From positions 2,666,001 to 2,730,000 of the forward strand of contig NZ_CP139781.1 of NCBI RefSeq assembly GCF_019679435.2: a stretch of DNA of 64,000 nucleotides, given 5' to 3'. A program made the position numbers and the translations under genes. The DNA comes from Actomonas aquatica. GTDB lineage: Bacteria; Verrucomicrobiota; Verrucomicrobiia; Opitutales; Opitutaceae. Below, piece by piece: positions 10,001 to 17,882 of the stretch; positions within the stretch are counted from its first letter, which is position 1, and every line of letters starts with the position of its first letter. Under the pieces are notes generated by a model. It did no database searches. It was not told the DNA's origin and worked only from the letters and a program-made list of their open reading frames with translations.

Positions 10001-11545
10001 GCTGTCGACCGTGAGATTGCCAGTGGTTTCCGCAAACCTACCACCGACGCCCAACTCGAAAATGACAGCACTGCCGCTGCCGCCCGTGAGGTCGGCGTTC
10101 ACGTTGATATTGTCGCCGGATTTCAGGATGAGCGAAGAGCCCGAGGTCCAGGTCACCGCATCGTTGACCGTGATGTCACCAAAGACGTCGAAGCCGTTGC
10201 CGTAAGCGCTGGAGGTATCGATCGTGACGTTGGCGGTGGCGAGGTTGGCGGCGAGCACGGCGGTGTTGAACACGCCGTTGGGCTGATCGTCGGTCGCGCT
10301 GCTGATGATCGCCTCGTCCGGATCCAGCCAGAGCATGCCGGTCAGGCCGTGCACCGCAGTGAGGTCGGCGAGTCCCCGGTAGTTGAGTATTTGCTTGCCC
10401 GATACCTCGGCAAAGGCGCCGTGGCCGCCCTGCCCGCCTGCGCGGCCATCGATAAAGCCGGCAAAGTCGGTCTGCTCGTCCGCCCACACGATCGCACGTC
10501 CGGCGCTGGCCGCGCTGTCGGCGGCGGCGGACACATCGATGACGGCGTCGGCCGTGACCGTGGTGCGCGCGGCGTTGGCAACGGCGGCGTTTTGACCGCG
10601 GAAGTCGCCGCCGAGCAGCACCTCGCCGCCACTGCCATCGGCGTTGCGCGCGGCCAGCGTGCCGCTGTGTTGCAGCTCGCCGCCCTCGGCCGTGAGTAGG
10701 ATCCGACCATCGCGATGAGCGACGCCGGTGGCACGGACGATGCCGCTCTGGTTGATGGCCAACTCGTAAAGGCTGCCACCGGCGGCTTTCAGCTCCGCCT
10801 GCGCGGCGTCGATCACGCCCGCGTTGGCCACGCCGACTTCGGCGGCATCGGCACCGACGCTGGTTTTGACCAAGAGGCGCTGGTCGCCCTGCGGACTGAG
10901 CACCACCTCGCGACCGGCGGCGAGACCGGCGATGCCGTTGGCCGCGGCGATTTCCCCCTCATTGGCGACGGTGTAGGCGATGAGGATCACGTCGCCGTTT
11001 TCAGCGGTGATTTTACCGAGGTTGAGCACACCGGCGGTGGATTCGCCGGCAAAGTTCAGGTCGCCGCCGTCGAGAAAATCCTGGTCCGTCACATCGAGCG
11101 CCGACGCGACGAACTCCATTGCGTTGATCGAAGCGTCTTTGCCCACCACCACGCCGTTGGGGTTGATGAGGTAAACGCGCCCCGAGGCGTTGAGCTGGCC
11201 GAGCAACTCCGACGGATTGGCCCCGAGCACGCGATTGAGCAAAGCAGCCTGCGCGCTGTCCTGCGTGATGTTAACAACCTCGCCCGCCGCGATGGAGAAA
11301 TCGGCCCAGTTCACGATGGCCGCATCGCCGAGCTGAGTCAGATTGAGCGTGTTCGCGCCAGCATCGATGGTCACATCACCCGCCACGACCTCACCGCCCT
11401 CGGGCAAAGCGGCGACCGGGCCCGCCAACAGGCTGCTCAGCAACAGACCTCCGACTACCCGGCGCCGATTTTTCCACGCGGAACGGATTCCTCGACGGGC
11501 AACGGGTAACAAAGTGACGGGGGAGTCGGCATTCGACTGGCTCAT
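4022..11545 (-). CDS. giant two-partner secretion exoprotein (TpsA) with MBG repeats
   Basis: This encodes a 2507-residue filamentous-hemagglutinin-type protein. An extended signal peptide (about 1-47; RRVVGGLLLSSLLAGPVAA) is followed by a TPS secretion domain (about 50-290) containing ALLNRVLGANPSELLGQLNASG and the hallmark NPNGVVVG. A beta-helical region continues to about 700. From about 730 to 1870 there are 14 MBG-type repeats of about 80 residues, most with an R-[YF]-[YF]-G-D-x-NPTF core and ending PGTLTV-type strands; a fifteenth copy is degenerate. From about 2110 to the end the protein becomes helical and charged, with a Gly/Ala-rich hydrophobic segment near 2365-2385. It should be exported by the adjacent TpsB and act as an adhesin or cell-surface fibre. 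It is divergent from a sensor kinase across a palindromic operator candidate. Confidence 0.9.
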   Translation of the reverse strand: MSQSNADSPVTLLPVARRGIRSAWKNRRRVVGGLLLSSLLAGPVAALPEGGEVVAGDVTIDAGANTLNLTQLGDAAIVNWADFSIAAGEVVNITQDSAQAALLNRVLGANPSELLGQLNASGRVYLINPNGVVVGKDASINAMEFVASALDVTDQDFLDGGDLNFAGESTAGVLNLGKITAENGDVILIAYTVANEGEIAAANGIAGLAAGREVVLSPQGDQRLLVKTSVGADAAEVGVANAGVIDAAQAELKAAGGSLYELAINQSGIVRATGVAHRDGRILLTAEGGELQHSGTLAARNADGSGGEVLLGGDFRGQNAAVANAARTTVTADAVIDVSAAADSAASAGRAIVWADEQTDFAGFIDGRAGGQGGHGAFAEVSGKQILNYRGLADLTAVHGLTGMLWLDPDEAIISSATDDQPNGVFNTAVLAANLATANVTIDTSSAYGNGFDVFGDITVNDAVTWTSGSSLILKSGDNINVNADLTGGSGSAVIFELGVGGRFAETTGNLTVDSGATVTADTVSIRQNADAAPAGSGNLPPSGFEGRVMGAVAFDGVLNTQTLDLALNEGGIGGAVTIANAANAIGMLTTSDATPAAIGGAVHIVDGSGDLTIDGQLNAYSEELGVGSGFDVQIITAGNLTLASGATIETTDADITLVATGGNFTNLAGSPAITNHNSGRALIYADNPTDSALGGLSFEPVYDRTYAANAPGTITATGNRILYRLAPILTLTADDLARLYGSANPTLTFSVDGLVGDDTAAQAFSGAPVLSTTATAGDDVGTAAITIAAGTVVASDYNYQIAFAPGTLTINPAPLTIRPDDLTRSFGTDNPTLTASFTGLVNGDTAADITGLTLSTAATASSPDGAYNIIASGATNANYTYTYLNGLLTVGASSVTIRAHDFTRFFGDANPTFTGTVSAPTGFDLDLITGLSYSSTATPTSGVGTYAIVPSVDTLDGVSFNLVNGVLTVDPRLLTITAGDVSRFYGSANPTFGGTLSGLASFHTAADIVGLSYSTTAAIDSDVGSYAITPTVGANPNYAITTTAGTLTIDPVSLTITAQDASKLFADLDPTFAADVEGLVLDQSLADLGTLAVTTPTGQLSDVGTYAITPAWATTTGLAGNYAVTFVPATFTVTPRPVSILVGDQSRSYGDANPSFSYSLSGTNPTGYTNLSLLDTTGLSLSTTATAGSDVGTYSITAGGITDANYAVTYMPGRLTVNPALLSVQVADAARLYGAANPTFTATGNGLKLSDTLADAIGTLSLSTAATAASNAGTYAINAAGSALSGNYQVSFVPGTLTVNRAPLFIAPELTSRLYGDANPTFTLSATGLVNGDTPAVIQGLSFAGPNVAAGVGSHTVSITSASAINYDLTFGTGTLNILARPLTITADTLHREYGELNPTLTATFAGLASFDTVDDITGLHLSTVATASSNVIAGGYGIQVTSDANANYAITYVPGRLIIDPAPLLLDLGNVTREYGDANPTPSASIATGFKLGDTFESIGLQIGTDATPTSDVGNYLYNATASSPNYDITVNGGTLNVTPAPIAVHVTDTSRLYGDMLEGLPSFTVDGLKFAADREGLIQIDDPADFRSDVGTYAFAGTLLDPNYTLTDFTGTLLVLPRPLTVAATATRFFGDENPTGSAFTLTGDFANGDLASDILGFATTTDLARGHNVGTYDVTAASTFTLRSNNYTLADTSAAVTIAPRPLNIEIAPIERYYGEGNPSFSLIGDTNLPTDLNTLDEVLRFTAPDRATAPGNYTIEAEIINANYTIGTLGFGNLAILKRPLTITVDNVARYYGDANPTFSAIFGGMGLPDFVDPASVLDLRTVVPTDVFSDAGHYLISMLWSSFDSDLYALEAFTPGVLSIFPRPVTLIVNDAELAVSPGTDPASIFDLSDVAFSVTGTNFANGETAAEQFGNLEYEVSDDPAAAQVGVPVDLNNYVAPDLRAFVGGVAGASDGESGGRSIGRDEGDDSTSGEQVGFIPVVIDGETTEVAVNEIEIGASDPGTIVTGDAVIFVPDTSIGTGETRVTRSIGISGGHLGTNRNYVVTAVTNGVLTVRNRTEIEEMIKLAEDAVASDASVEVRSISDYANDIGLLFSDQPEMTFEMILGHLTDTFGEDRGEGSLYYAIFGEEDVSPPFNAARIRAWMADLATNPEKRAALGGAMVGYLAKVQALPVTERSGAQNLLAQVVQQKFAEERDRTGNLLISRLEAFQRNNAAGGLYYSLLDEVETIKTRLAAAAQGFLDFESGSLSATETTLLNDILARSGDPRETADTLALIDQWIATREGGERAFIDDQIAGFREELLALQTQRADLREVLEDPTAEGATLYAGGMQGLFGSNVPYLDILGEARLDALDAKLANYDVLSGAIGGVTGGAVGGAGVAAAASTQAAVNIAKTIFPYVRSASAGAGRLASGPMALATFIIGSTERAFQVFQEDEQRIIFENLVGDVGEPRAFADIDFSPLPDITAEDYDPLPGDMQAMIQKQFLMDAMTSLLVGPAGGEG

Positions 11546-11578
11546 GGAACGCAGACTATCTCAACGTGCTCTTTCCGA

Positions 11579-11602
11579 GACATACCCCCATGGGAGTATG
11601 TC
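11579..11602. promoter_or_regulatory. 24-bp palindromic operator candidate between tpsA and the sensor kinase gene
   Basis: The two halves GACATACCCCCA and TGGGAGTATGTC are reverse complements except for one base pair (11586/11595). The inner TACCCCC-AT-GGGAGTA has the 7-2-7 geometry of NarL/LuxR-family sites and matches the NarL heptamer TACYYMT in 6 of 7 positions on each arm. It sits in the 81-bp gap between divergent genes, one of which is followed by a LuxR-type response regulator. That this regulator binds here is an inference. Confidence 0.65.
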
Positions 11603-11626
11603 GCCACCGCCGCCGCTCATGAAATA

Positions 11627-14600
11627 TTGCAACGCAACGTGTTGTTAATCCGCCCGCCCTTTTTTTGGAGACTGCTTCAGCTCGCCGCCGTTCTGCTCGC
11701 CGGATCGGCGCTTGTCTCCGCGCAGTCGGCGGTTGCGGATGCGCCGGCCCCCGACCGCGAACGCGGCCTGCCCATGCTGCGCACCTTCGGCGTGCGCGAC
11801 TACGAGGGGCACAACCAAAACTGGGCCGTCGTCCAGGACCGCGCCGGCCTCCTCTACGTCGGCAACAAAGACGCCGTGCTCACCTACGACGGTCAGGCTT
11901 GGAACCGCCTCCCGGTGCCCGGCCTCTTCATTCGCGGCCTCGCGGTCGACGCCGAAGATCGCATTTGGGTGACCGGCGTCGGCGAGTTTGGTTACCTGGA
12001 GTCCAACGCCTTCGGTGGTCGCGACTACGTGTCACTCACCGAACACCTTCCCCCGGAGGACCGCCAGACCCTCGAGCTCCATCACTGCGTCGCCCTGCCC
12101 CACGGCATCTACTTCAGCAGCATCAAAGGCCTGCAACGCTGGCACGACGGCCGACTCACCCTCATCGCCCCCGGCCGCCGCACCCACTTCTCCGTCATCG
12201 ATGACGTCCTCTGGCTGCACTACCGCGATCAACCCCTGCAAACCTTCGACGGCGCCTCCCTTCGCGACATCACCGCCGCGCCGTCGATCGTCGACGACTG
12301 GGTGATCAAGGTCCTCCCCCTCGCCCCCGACGCCCGCCTCATCGTGACGGAGCGCCACGGCCTTTTCCTGCTCCACGACGACAACGCGGATCCGCAACCG
12401 TGGCCCAACGAGCTCGCCGCTGCCCTCACCCAACTGCGCGTCAACGCCGCCCTCCGCCTCGCCGACGGCACGCTCGCCATCGGCACCAACGAAGCCGGCG
12501 TCTTCCTCCTCGATCCCGCCGGTCGGCTCCTCCACCAACTCCAGACCGACAACAATGCCCTCCTTTCCGACACCGTGCTCGGCCTGCAGGAAGACGACGA
12601 AGGCAACCTCTGGATCGCCGCCAACAACGGCCTCGCCCAGGTGCGTTGGCCCGCCGCCTACACCCGCTATGGTTCCGGCGAAGGCCTGCCGCGCGCCGGC
12701 ATTCGCACCGCCCTGCGCCACCAGGGTCGCCTCTACCTGACCACCAACGCCGGCGCCTACGTCCTGCAACCCGCCGCGCCCACCGCCACCGGTTTTCAAC
12801 CCGCCCACTTTGCCCACATCTCGCCCACTCGCGGCACCTTCTGGGGCATCGACGCCGCCGGCGATGAACTCCTCCTCGCGGGCAACGGCCTGCATGTCGT
12901 CACGCCCGCGCCAGACCCGCAGGTCACCGCGACGATCGAACCCCAGACCTTCTTCACGACCCTCCACGTTTCCCGCCAGAACCCGACCGTGCTCTGGGTC
13001 GGCGCCGAGGAGGAACTGCGCATGTATCGCCGCGCCGCCGACGGCTGGACCCACCAAGTCACCCTCTCCACCGGCAGCAGCGAGGTGCGCATCATCGTCG
13101 AAGACGCGACCGGTGCCCTCTGGCTCTCGCTCGCCGGACGCGGCTTCGCCCGCGTGACCGGCCCGGTGCACGACCCGTTCGCCACCGCCGACAAACTCAC
13201 CCTCACGCCCTTTCCCGGCGAGCACGGCCTGGCGTCCGCCCTCATCACCGGCCTGCCGCAGGTCACCGCTCACGCCGGTCAGCTCCGCTTCCTCGATGCC
13301 AACCGTATCTACTCTTTCGATACAGCGACCGAACGTTTCCAACCCGTCCGCGCTCCGCTCGACGAACTCGGCCTGACCGCCGGTCGCCTCGCCACCGTGC
13401 AATACGGCGACGACGGCCGCCTCTGGATCCGCACCACCGAAGACGGCCCCAACGCCGGCCCGTGGGACGGCCGCGTCTTCCGCCGCCTCTCCGCCGACGG
13501 CCACTGGCAATCCCTGCCCTTTGCCATCGCCCGCACCGTTGCCGAAAACCCCCTGATCTACACCGAGCAAACCGCCGGGCGCGACATCGTGTGGCTCGGC
13601 GGCAGCGATGGTCTGGTGCGCGCCGAACTGCCCGCCGCGTTTGTCGCGCCCACTCCCTTCGCCACCCGGCTCCAACGCATCGAGGACAACCAAAATCAGT
13701 TGCTGCCCATCGCGCCCACCGCCGCGGTGAACCTGGCCCCCGCGCAGAAGCGCCTGACCTTCACCTTCGGCACCGACCGGCTCGACGACGCCGGCATGCG
13801 CTTTCAAACCCGGCTCGACTACGATCCCGACGGCTGGTCGCCCTGGAGCCCCAACCGCAGCCTCACCCTCAACTACCTGCCACCCGGCGAACACACCTTG
13901 TCGATTCGCGCGCAGGACAACAACGGTCGCGTCGCCGAGACCCTCGACTACGCCTTCGTCGTGCCGCCGCGTTGGTGGCAGACCCCGTGGGCCGGCCTGC
14001 TCGCCGTCGTCGCCCTCGCCGGGGTGTTCTACGCGGGCGCCCGCCTGCGCTCGCGCAGCATCGAACAACGCAACGCCGAGCTCGCCGCCCAGGTCGCCCA
14101 CCGCACCGAAGAGCTGCGCCTCAACCAAGCCGAGCTCGAACAGGCGCGCGACGAAGCCGAAGCCGCCAACCGCGCCAAGAGCGTGTTTCTCGCCAGCATG
14201 AGCCACGAGCTGCGCACGCCCCTCAACGCCATCCTCGGCTACAGCCAACTGTTGCGCCACCGCCCCGACACCGCCGGCGAGATCAACCGCCAGCTCACCA
14301 CCATTCAACACAGCGGCGAACACCTGCTGCAGATGATCAACGAGGTGCTCGACCTCGCCAAGATCGAGGCCGGCCGCGTCGAGCTGAACCTCCAACCCAC
14401 TTCGTTGCCGCGCCTGCTCAGCCACCTGCAGGAGGTCTTCGCCCTGCGCGCCTCCCAACGCCGCCTCGCCTTCAGCCTGCGCAGCGAAACCGCCCTGCCG
14501 GAAACGGTCGTGATCGACGAAGCCCGCCTGCGCCAGGTGCTCTACAACCTGCTCGGCAACGCCGTAAAATTCACCGCCGCCGGCCGCGTTGAACTCCTCG

Positions 14601-15568
14601 TCGCCTTGCACGACGAGCGCCTGCACTTCGCCGTCGAGGACACCGGCCCCGGCATCGCGCTCGCCGATCAGGGCCGCGTATTCGATTTCTTCCAACAAGC
14701 CGCCGGGCCGCAACTCGCCGCCCAGGGCGCCGGCCTCGGCCTCGCCATCAGCCAGCGCCTCGTCGGCCTCATGCAGGGCCGCATCACCCTGCAGAGCACT
14801 CCCGGCAGGGGCAGCCGTTTCGCCTTTGCGATTCCGGTCACCAGCTCCGATTCCACGCCCCCCTTCCCGGTCGAGGCCAGCCTGCCCACCGGCTACACCG
14901 GCCCGCGTCGACGCGTGCTCATCGTCGACGACGAACCCGTCAACCGCGACGTGCTGCGCACCCTGCTGGCACCGCTCGGCTTCGAACTCGCCGAAGCCGA
15001 CGATGGCGAAACCGCGCTCCAAGCCATCGCCGCCGCCCCGCCCGATCTGGTGCTCATGGACCTGCGCCTGCGTTCACTCGACGGCCTCAGCGCCACCCGC
15101 CGCCTGCGCGCTCAGCCCGCCACCGCCGCCGTGCGGGTGATCGCGATCTCCGCCAGCGTATTTCCCGACGATCGCGCCCAGGCCCTCGCCGCCGGTTGCG
15201 ACGAGTTTGTGGCCAAACCCATCGACACGGCGGTGCTCTGCCGGGTCATCGGCGAGCAACTCGACCTCGAGTGGACCTGGCTCGCCGCGCCGTCCGCCGC
15301 GACGAACTCCCGCCCAGCCGTGGCCGCCGACGCCGCCCCGCCAGCCGGTCCGCGCCCGCCGGAGGCCACCCTGCGCGAGCTGTATCAACTTTCTGATGAC
15401 GGCGACCTCATCGGCCTGCGCGCCGCCCTGCAGACCGCCCGCCAGGAGCACCCCGCGGCGGCCGTTTTTCTCGATGCGCTCAGCGCCCTCGCCGCCGAAA
15501 CCCGTTTGAGCGAACTGCGCCGCTGGTTGCACGACGCGCTCGAGTCGCCACCTTCCGCCTCTTCATGA
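11627..15568 (+). CDS. hybrid sensor histidine kinase with Reg_prop propeller, Y_Y_Y and receiver domains
   Basis: This 1313-residue membrane kinase likely senses an extracytoplasmic signal. A signal peptide ([17 protein letters not shown]) leads into two-component-regulator propeller repeats (about 45-670; for example [18 protein letters not shown] and [13 protein letters not shown]). A Y_Y_Y domain follows (about 700-780), then one transmembrane helix (about 788-806), a coiled coil and HisKA with SHELRTPLN (His860). An HATPase domain has [10 protein letters not shown] and DTGPGI, and a receiver domain carries IVDDE and phospho-acceptor Asp1145. About 100 alpha-helical residues close the protein. 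The start is TTG at 11627; GTG at 11639 and TTG at 11642 are alternatives, and no strong ribosome binding site settles the choice. The last 4 bases overlap the response-regulator start. Confidence 0.92.
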   Translation: MQRNVLLIRPPFFWRLLQLAAVLLAGSALVSAQSAVADAPAPDRERGLPMLRTFGVRDYEGHNQNWAVVQDRAGLLYVGNKDAVLTYDGQAWNRLPVPGLFIRGLAVDAEDRIWVTGVGEFGYLESNAFGGRDYVSLTEHLPPEDRQTLELHHCVALPHGIYFSSIKGLQRWHDGRLTLIAPGRRTHFSVIDDVLWLHYRDQPLQTFDGASLRDITAAPSIVDDWVIKVLPLAPDARLIVTERHGLFLLHDDNADPQPWPNELAAALTQLRVNAALRLADGTLAIGTNEAGVFLLDPAGRLLHQLQTDNNALLSDTVLGLQEDDEGNLWIAANNGLAQVRWPAAYTRYGSGEGLPRAGIRTALRHQGRLYLTTNAGAYVLQPAAPTATGFQPAHFAHISPTRGTFWGIDAAGDELLLAGNGLHVVTPAPDPQVTATIEPQTFFTTLHVSRQNPTVLWVGAEEELRMYRRAADGWTHQVTLSTGSSEVRIIVEDATGALWLSLAGRGFARVTGPVHDPFATADKLTLTPFPGEHGLASALITGLPQVTAHAGQLRFLDANRIYSFDTATERFQPVRAPLDELGLTAGRLATVQYGDDGRLWIRTTEDGPNAGPWDGRVFRRLSADGHWQSLPFAIARTVAENPLIYTEQTAGRDIVWLGGSDGLVRAELPAAFVAPTPFATRLQRIEDNQNQLLPIAPTAAVNLAPAQKRLTFTFGTDRLDDAGMRFQTRLDYDPDGWSPWSPNRSLTLNYLPPGEHTLSIRAQDNNGRVAETLDYAFVVPPRWWQTPWAGLLAVVALAGVFYAGARLRSRSIEQRNAELAAQVAHRTEELRLNQAELEQARDEAEAANRAKSVFLASMSHELRTPLNAILGYSQLLRHRPDTAGEINRQLTTIQHSGEHLLQMINEVLDLAKIEAGRVELNLQPTSLPRLLSHLQEVFALRASQRRLAFSLRSETALPETVVIDEARLRQVLYNLLGNAVKFTAAGRVELLVALHDERLHFAVEDTGPGIALADQGRVFDFFQQAAGPQLAAQGAGLGLAISQRLVGLMQGRITLQSTPGRGSRFAFAIPVTSSDSTPPFPVEASLPTGYTGPRRRVLIVDDEPVNRDVLRTLLAPLGFELAEADDGETALQAIAAAPPDLVLMDLRLRSLDGLSATRRLRAQPATAAVRVIAISASVFPDDRAQALAAGCDEFVAKPIDTAVLCRVIGEQLDLEWTWLAAPSAATNSRPAVAADAAPPAGPRPPEATLRELYQLSDDGDLIGLRAALQTARQEHPAAAVFLDALSALAAETRLSELRRWLHDALESPPSASS

Positions 15569-16515
15569 GTTCCCTCCTGATCGTCGACGACGTTCCCGCC
15601 AACCTGTCTGTGCTGATCGACACCGCGTCGGCGCACGGCCACCGCGTGTTCCTCGCCGAGAACGGCGAACGCGCCCTCGCCCTCGCGCAACGCGTGCGCC
15701 CGGAGATCATCTTGCTAGACGTGTGCATGCCGGGCCTCAGCGGCTTCGACGTCTGTCGGCAGTTGAAACAGAACCCGGAACTCGCCGAGATCCCGGTCAT
15801 CTTCCTCACCGCCCTCGACGACCTCGTCGACAAGATCGAGGGCCTCGAAGCCGGCGCGGTCGACTACATCACCAAACCGCTCCAGCCCGCCGAAGTCATG
15901 GCGCGCGTGCAGGTGCACCTGGAGCTCCGTCGCCTCCGCCTCGAACTCGCTGAGCGCAACGCCGCCCTCGAAGCCGAAGTCGCCCGCCGCGAGGAAGCCG
16001 AGCGCGCCCTGCGCCAGTCGCTCGATCGTGCGGTGCTCGTCGCCACCACCGAGGGCCAGATCCTCTTCGCCACCCAGCGCGCCTCACGCCTGTTGAAAGA
16101 GTGTTTTGCCGCCGCAACCGATGCGCCCGACACCCTGCCCAGCGAACTGCACTTCGCGTTGCAAGCCACCGACGATGGCGCTCCCCGCGAGATCCCCGTC
16201 AACGGCGGACGCCTGCGCATCCGCCGCATGGCCGAAGTCGGCGCGACCGAGTGTGTCACCCTCCTCCTGGAGGAAGTGCTCACGACCGGCCCCGGCACCT
16301 TGGAACGTCTCGGCCTGACGCCGCGCGAAGCCGAGGTGCTCTACTGGATCGCCCAGGGCAAAACCAACCCCGAGGTCGCGATCATTTTGGCCAACACCAC
16401 CGGCACGGTGAAAAAGCAGGTGCGCAGCATCCTCGAAAAACTCGGCCTCGAGACGCGCGTCGCCGCCGCCCTGCGAGCGCAGGAGGTGCTCAACGGTCAG
16501 ACTGCCGGCGAATAA
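15565..16515 (+). CDS. response regulator with receiver, coiled coil and LuxR-type HTH
   Basis: This 316-residue regulator overlaps the kinase gene by ATGA, so the two are translationally coupled and probably form a pair. The receiver (1-120) has IVDD, phospho-acceptor Asp52 in LLDVCMPG, a conserved Thr in FLTAL and Lys in ITKPL. A helical linker (122-150) and a PAS-like or otherwise unassigned segment (about 150-240) follow. The C-terminal LuxR/FixJ HTH (about 245-305) shows LTPREAEVLYWIAQGKTNPEVA and ends in the usual KLGLETR. Its likely target is the palindrome at 11579-11602, which would make it a regulator of tpsA and/or its own operon. This link is inferred from context. Confidence 0.9.
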   Translation: MSSLLIVDDVPANLSVLIDTASAHGHRVFLAENGERALALAQRVRPEIILLDVCMPGLSGFDVCRQLKQNPELAEIPVIFLTALDDLVDKIEGLEAGAVDYITKPLQPAEVMARVQVHLELRRLRLELAERNAALEAEVARREEAERALRQSLDRAVLVATTEGQILFATQRASRLLKECFAAATDAPDTLPSELHFALQATDDGAPREIPVNGGRLRIRRMAEVGATECVTLLLEEVLTTGPGTLERLGLTPREAEVLYWIAQGKTNPEVAIILANTTGTVKKQVRSILEKLGLETRVAAALRAQEVLNGQTAGE

Positions 16516-16615
16516 GCCATCGGCGCGGAATTTTTTCGATTCCTGCAACTTTCGCCGAAGCGGCGGGGTGATGAAGCCATCAGCAATTTAAAAACCTGCC
16601 AACTTCATCACTCAC

Positions 16616-16819
16616 ATGAAAACCACGTCCTACCTCATCGCCGCCGCCATTTCCGCTCCTGTCGCCATCGTGCTCGGAGCGCCCGTCGCCCTCGTTGCCG
16701 GCGTCGCCATCACCAGCGGTCTCGCGGCCATCGCCATCGGCGACTACCATCGCGACCTCGTGACCTACGACCGCCCGGCCGCCGCGCGCACCACCGAGCG
16801 CCACCCTCTCGCCGCCTGA
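16616..16819 (+). CDS. small membrane protein
   Basis: This encodes 67 residues starting [21 protein letters not shown]. Two hydrophobic segments (about 5-22 and 24-42) are followed by a polar tail. The first segment could be a signal peptide, but the second suggests a membrane hairpin. No family is recognised. It sits 100 bases after the response regulator and 97 bases before the AIM24-type gene. Codon use resembles its neighbours, which is the main argument that it is real. Confidence 0.5.
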   Translation: MKTTSYLIAAAISAPVAIVLGAPVALVAGVAITSGLAAIAIGDYHRDLVTYDRPAAARTTERHPLAA

Positions 16820-16916
16820 ACGACACCGCCCCGTCGCGTTCCAATTTCGCGACACGATTCCATTCCCGCAAAACGCGATTCCCTCACTTCCGCAAATCCC
16901 TTACTTCCTCCTGCCC

Positions 16917-17714
16917 ATGAGTTCCATGCACGAAATCGACTACCGGATCGAAGGCGACGACATGCAGTTCGTCGAAATCGAGCTCGACCCCTCCGAAGCT
17001 GTCGTCGCCGAAGCCGGCGGCATGATGTATATGGAAGACGGCATCGCGATGGAGACCATCTTCGGCGATGGCTCCCAACAAAACTCCGGCTTCGTCGGTT
17101 CCCTCCTCGGTGCCGGCAAACGTCTGCTCACCGGTGAGTCGCTGTTCATGACTGTATTCATGAATCAAGGACACGGTAAGCGCAAAGTCGCGTTCGGCGC
17201 GCCCTATCCCGGCAGCATCGTGCCGGTGCACCTCGCCGCCCTCGGCGGTGAATTTATCGCCCAAAAAGACTCCTTCCTCTGCGCCGCCAAGGGCGTCTCG
17301 GTCGGCATCGCTTTCAACAAACGCATTGGCGCCGGCCTCTTCGGTGGCGAGGGCTTCATCATGCAACGCCTCACCGGCGATGGCTGGGCCTTCATGCACG
17401 CCGGCGGCACGCTCAAGGAGAAGACCCTGCAACCCGGCGAAACCCTCCGCGTCGACACCGGCTGCATCGTCGGTTTCCAGCCCTCCGTCAGCTACGACAT
17501 CCAATATGTCGGCGGCATCAAATCCGCCCTCTTCGGCGGCGAAGGCCTGTTCTTCGCCACCCTGCGTGGACCCGGCACCGTCTGGCTCCAGTCCCTGCCC
17601 TTCTCGCGCCTCGCCGATCGCATCATCGCGGCCGCTCCGCGCGCCGGCGGCAAGTCGCAGGGCGAAGGCTCCGTGCTCGGCGGACTCGGTCGCCTACTCG
17701 ACGGCGACCGCTAG
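16917..17714 (+). CDS. AIM24/TIGR00266 family protein
   Basis: This encodes a 265-residue protein of the AIM24 (TIGR00266, formerly DUF124) family. It is recognised from [22 protein letters not shown] near the start, from [12 protein letters not shown], and from repeated glycine-rich beta segments such as [16 protein letters not shown] and [15 protein letters not shown] near the end. The family folds as a beta-rich jelly-roll-like trimer; its bacterial role is not established. There is no signal peptide. The length is typical. The gene stands alone and is followed by a strong hairpin terminator. Confidence 0.88.
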   Translation: MSSMHEIDYRIEGDDMQFVEIELDPSEAVVAEAGGMMYMEDGIAMETIFGDGSQQNSGFVGSLLGAGKRLLTGESLFMTVFMNQGHGKRKVAFGAPYPGSIVPVHLAALGGEFIAQKDSFLCAAKGVSVGIAFNKRIGAGLFGGEGFIMQRLTGDGWAFMHAGGTLKEKTLQPGETLRVDTGCIVGFQPSVSYDIQYVGGIKSALFGGEGLFFATLRGPGTVWLQSLPFSRLADRIIAAAPRAGGKSQGEGSVLGGLGRLLDGDR

Positions 17715-17775
17715 ACACCGCCCTCACGTATCCGCCTCTGGGCGGCCCCTTTCCTGGAGTAATCCCCCATTTCCC

Positions 17776-17811
17776 GACGCCGTGGCCTTCCCGCCACGGC
17801 GTCCTATTTTG
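17776..17811 (+). terminator. rho-independent terminator after the AIM24-family gene
   Basis: An 11-bp perfect stem (GACGCCGTGGC / GCCACGGCGTC) with a 6-base loop is followed by CTATTTT. It lies 61 bases after the stop codon. The T-run is short but the stem is strong. Confidence 0.75.
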
Positions 17812-17882
17812 AAATTTCATACAGGGTATTATGACTAATTGAGTGACACTGCCCGTATCGCTTCCTTGGGTCGGGTCGTCCC

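Noticed and set aside
4613-10699. Very long plus-strand open frames (844 and 1139 codons) opposite tpsA
   Set aside because: They run antisense to a clear TPS exoprotein, lack any recognisable domain or signal, and are Arg/Gly/Ala-rich as expected for the reverse of high-GC repeat codons.
12032-15022. 996-codon minus-strand frame opposite the hybrid kinase
   Set aside because: The kinase has complete sensor, HisKA, HATPase and receiver motifs on the plus strand. The antisense frame is a GC-bias shadow.
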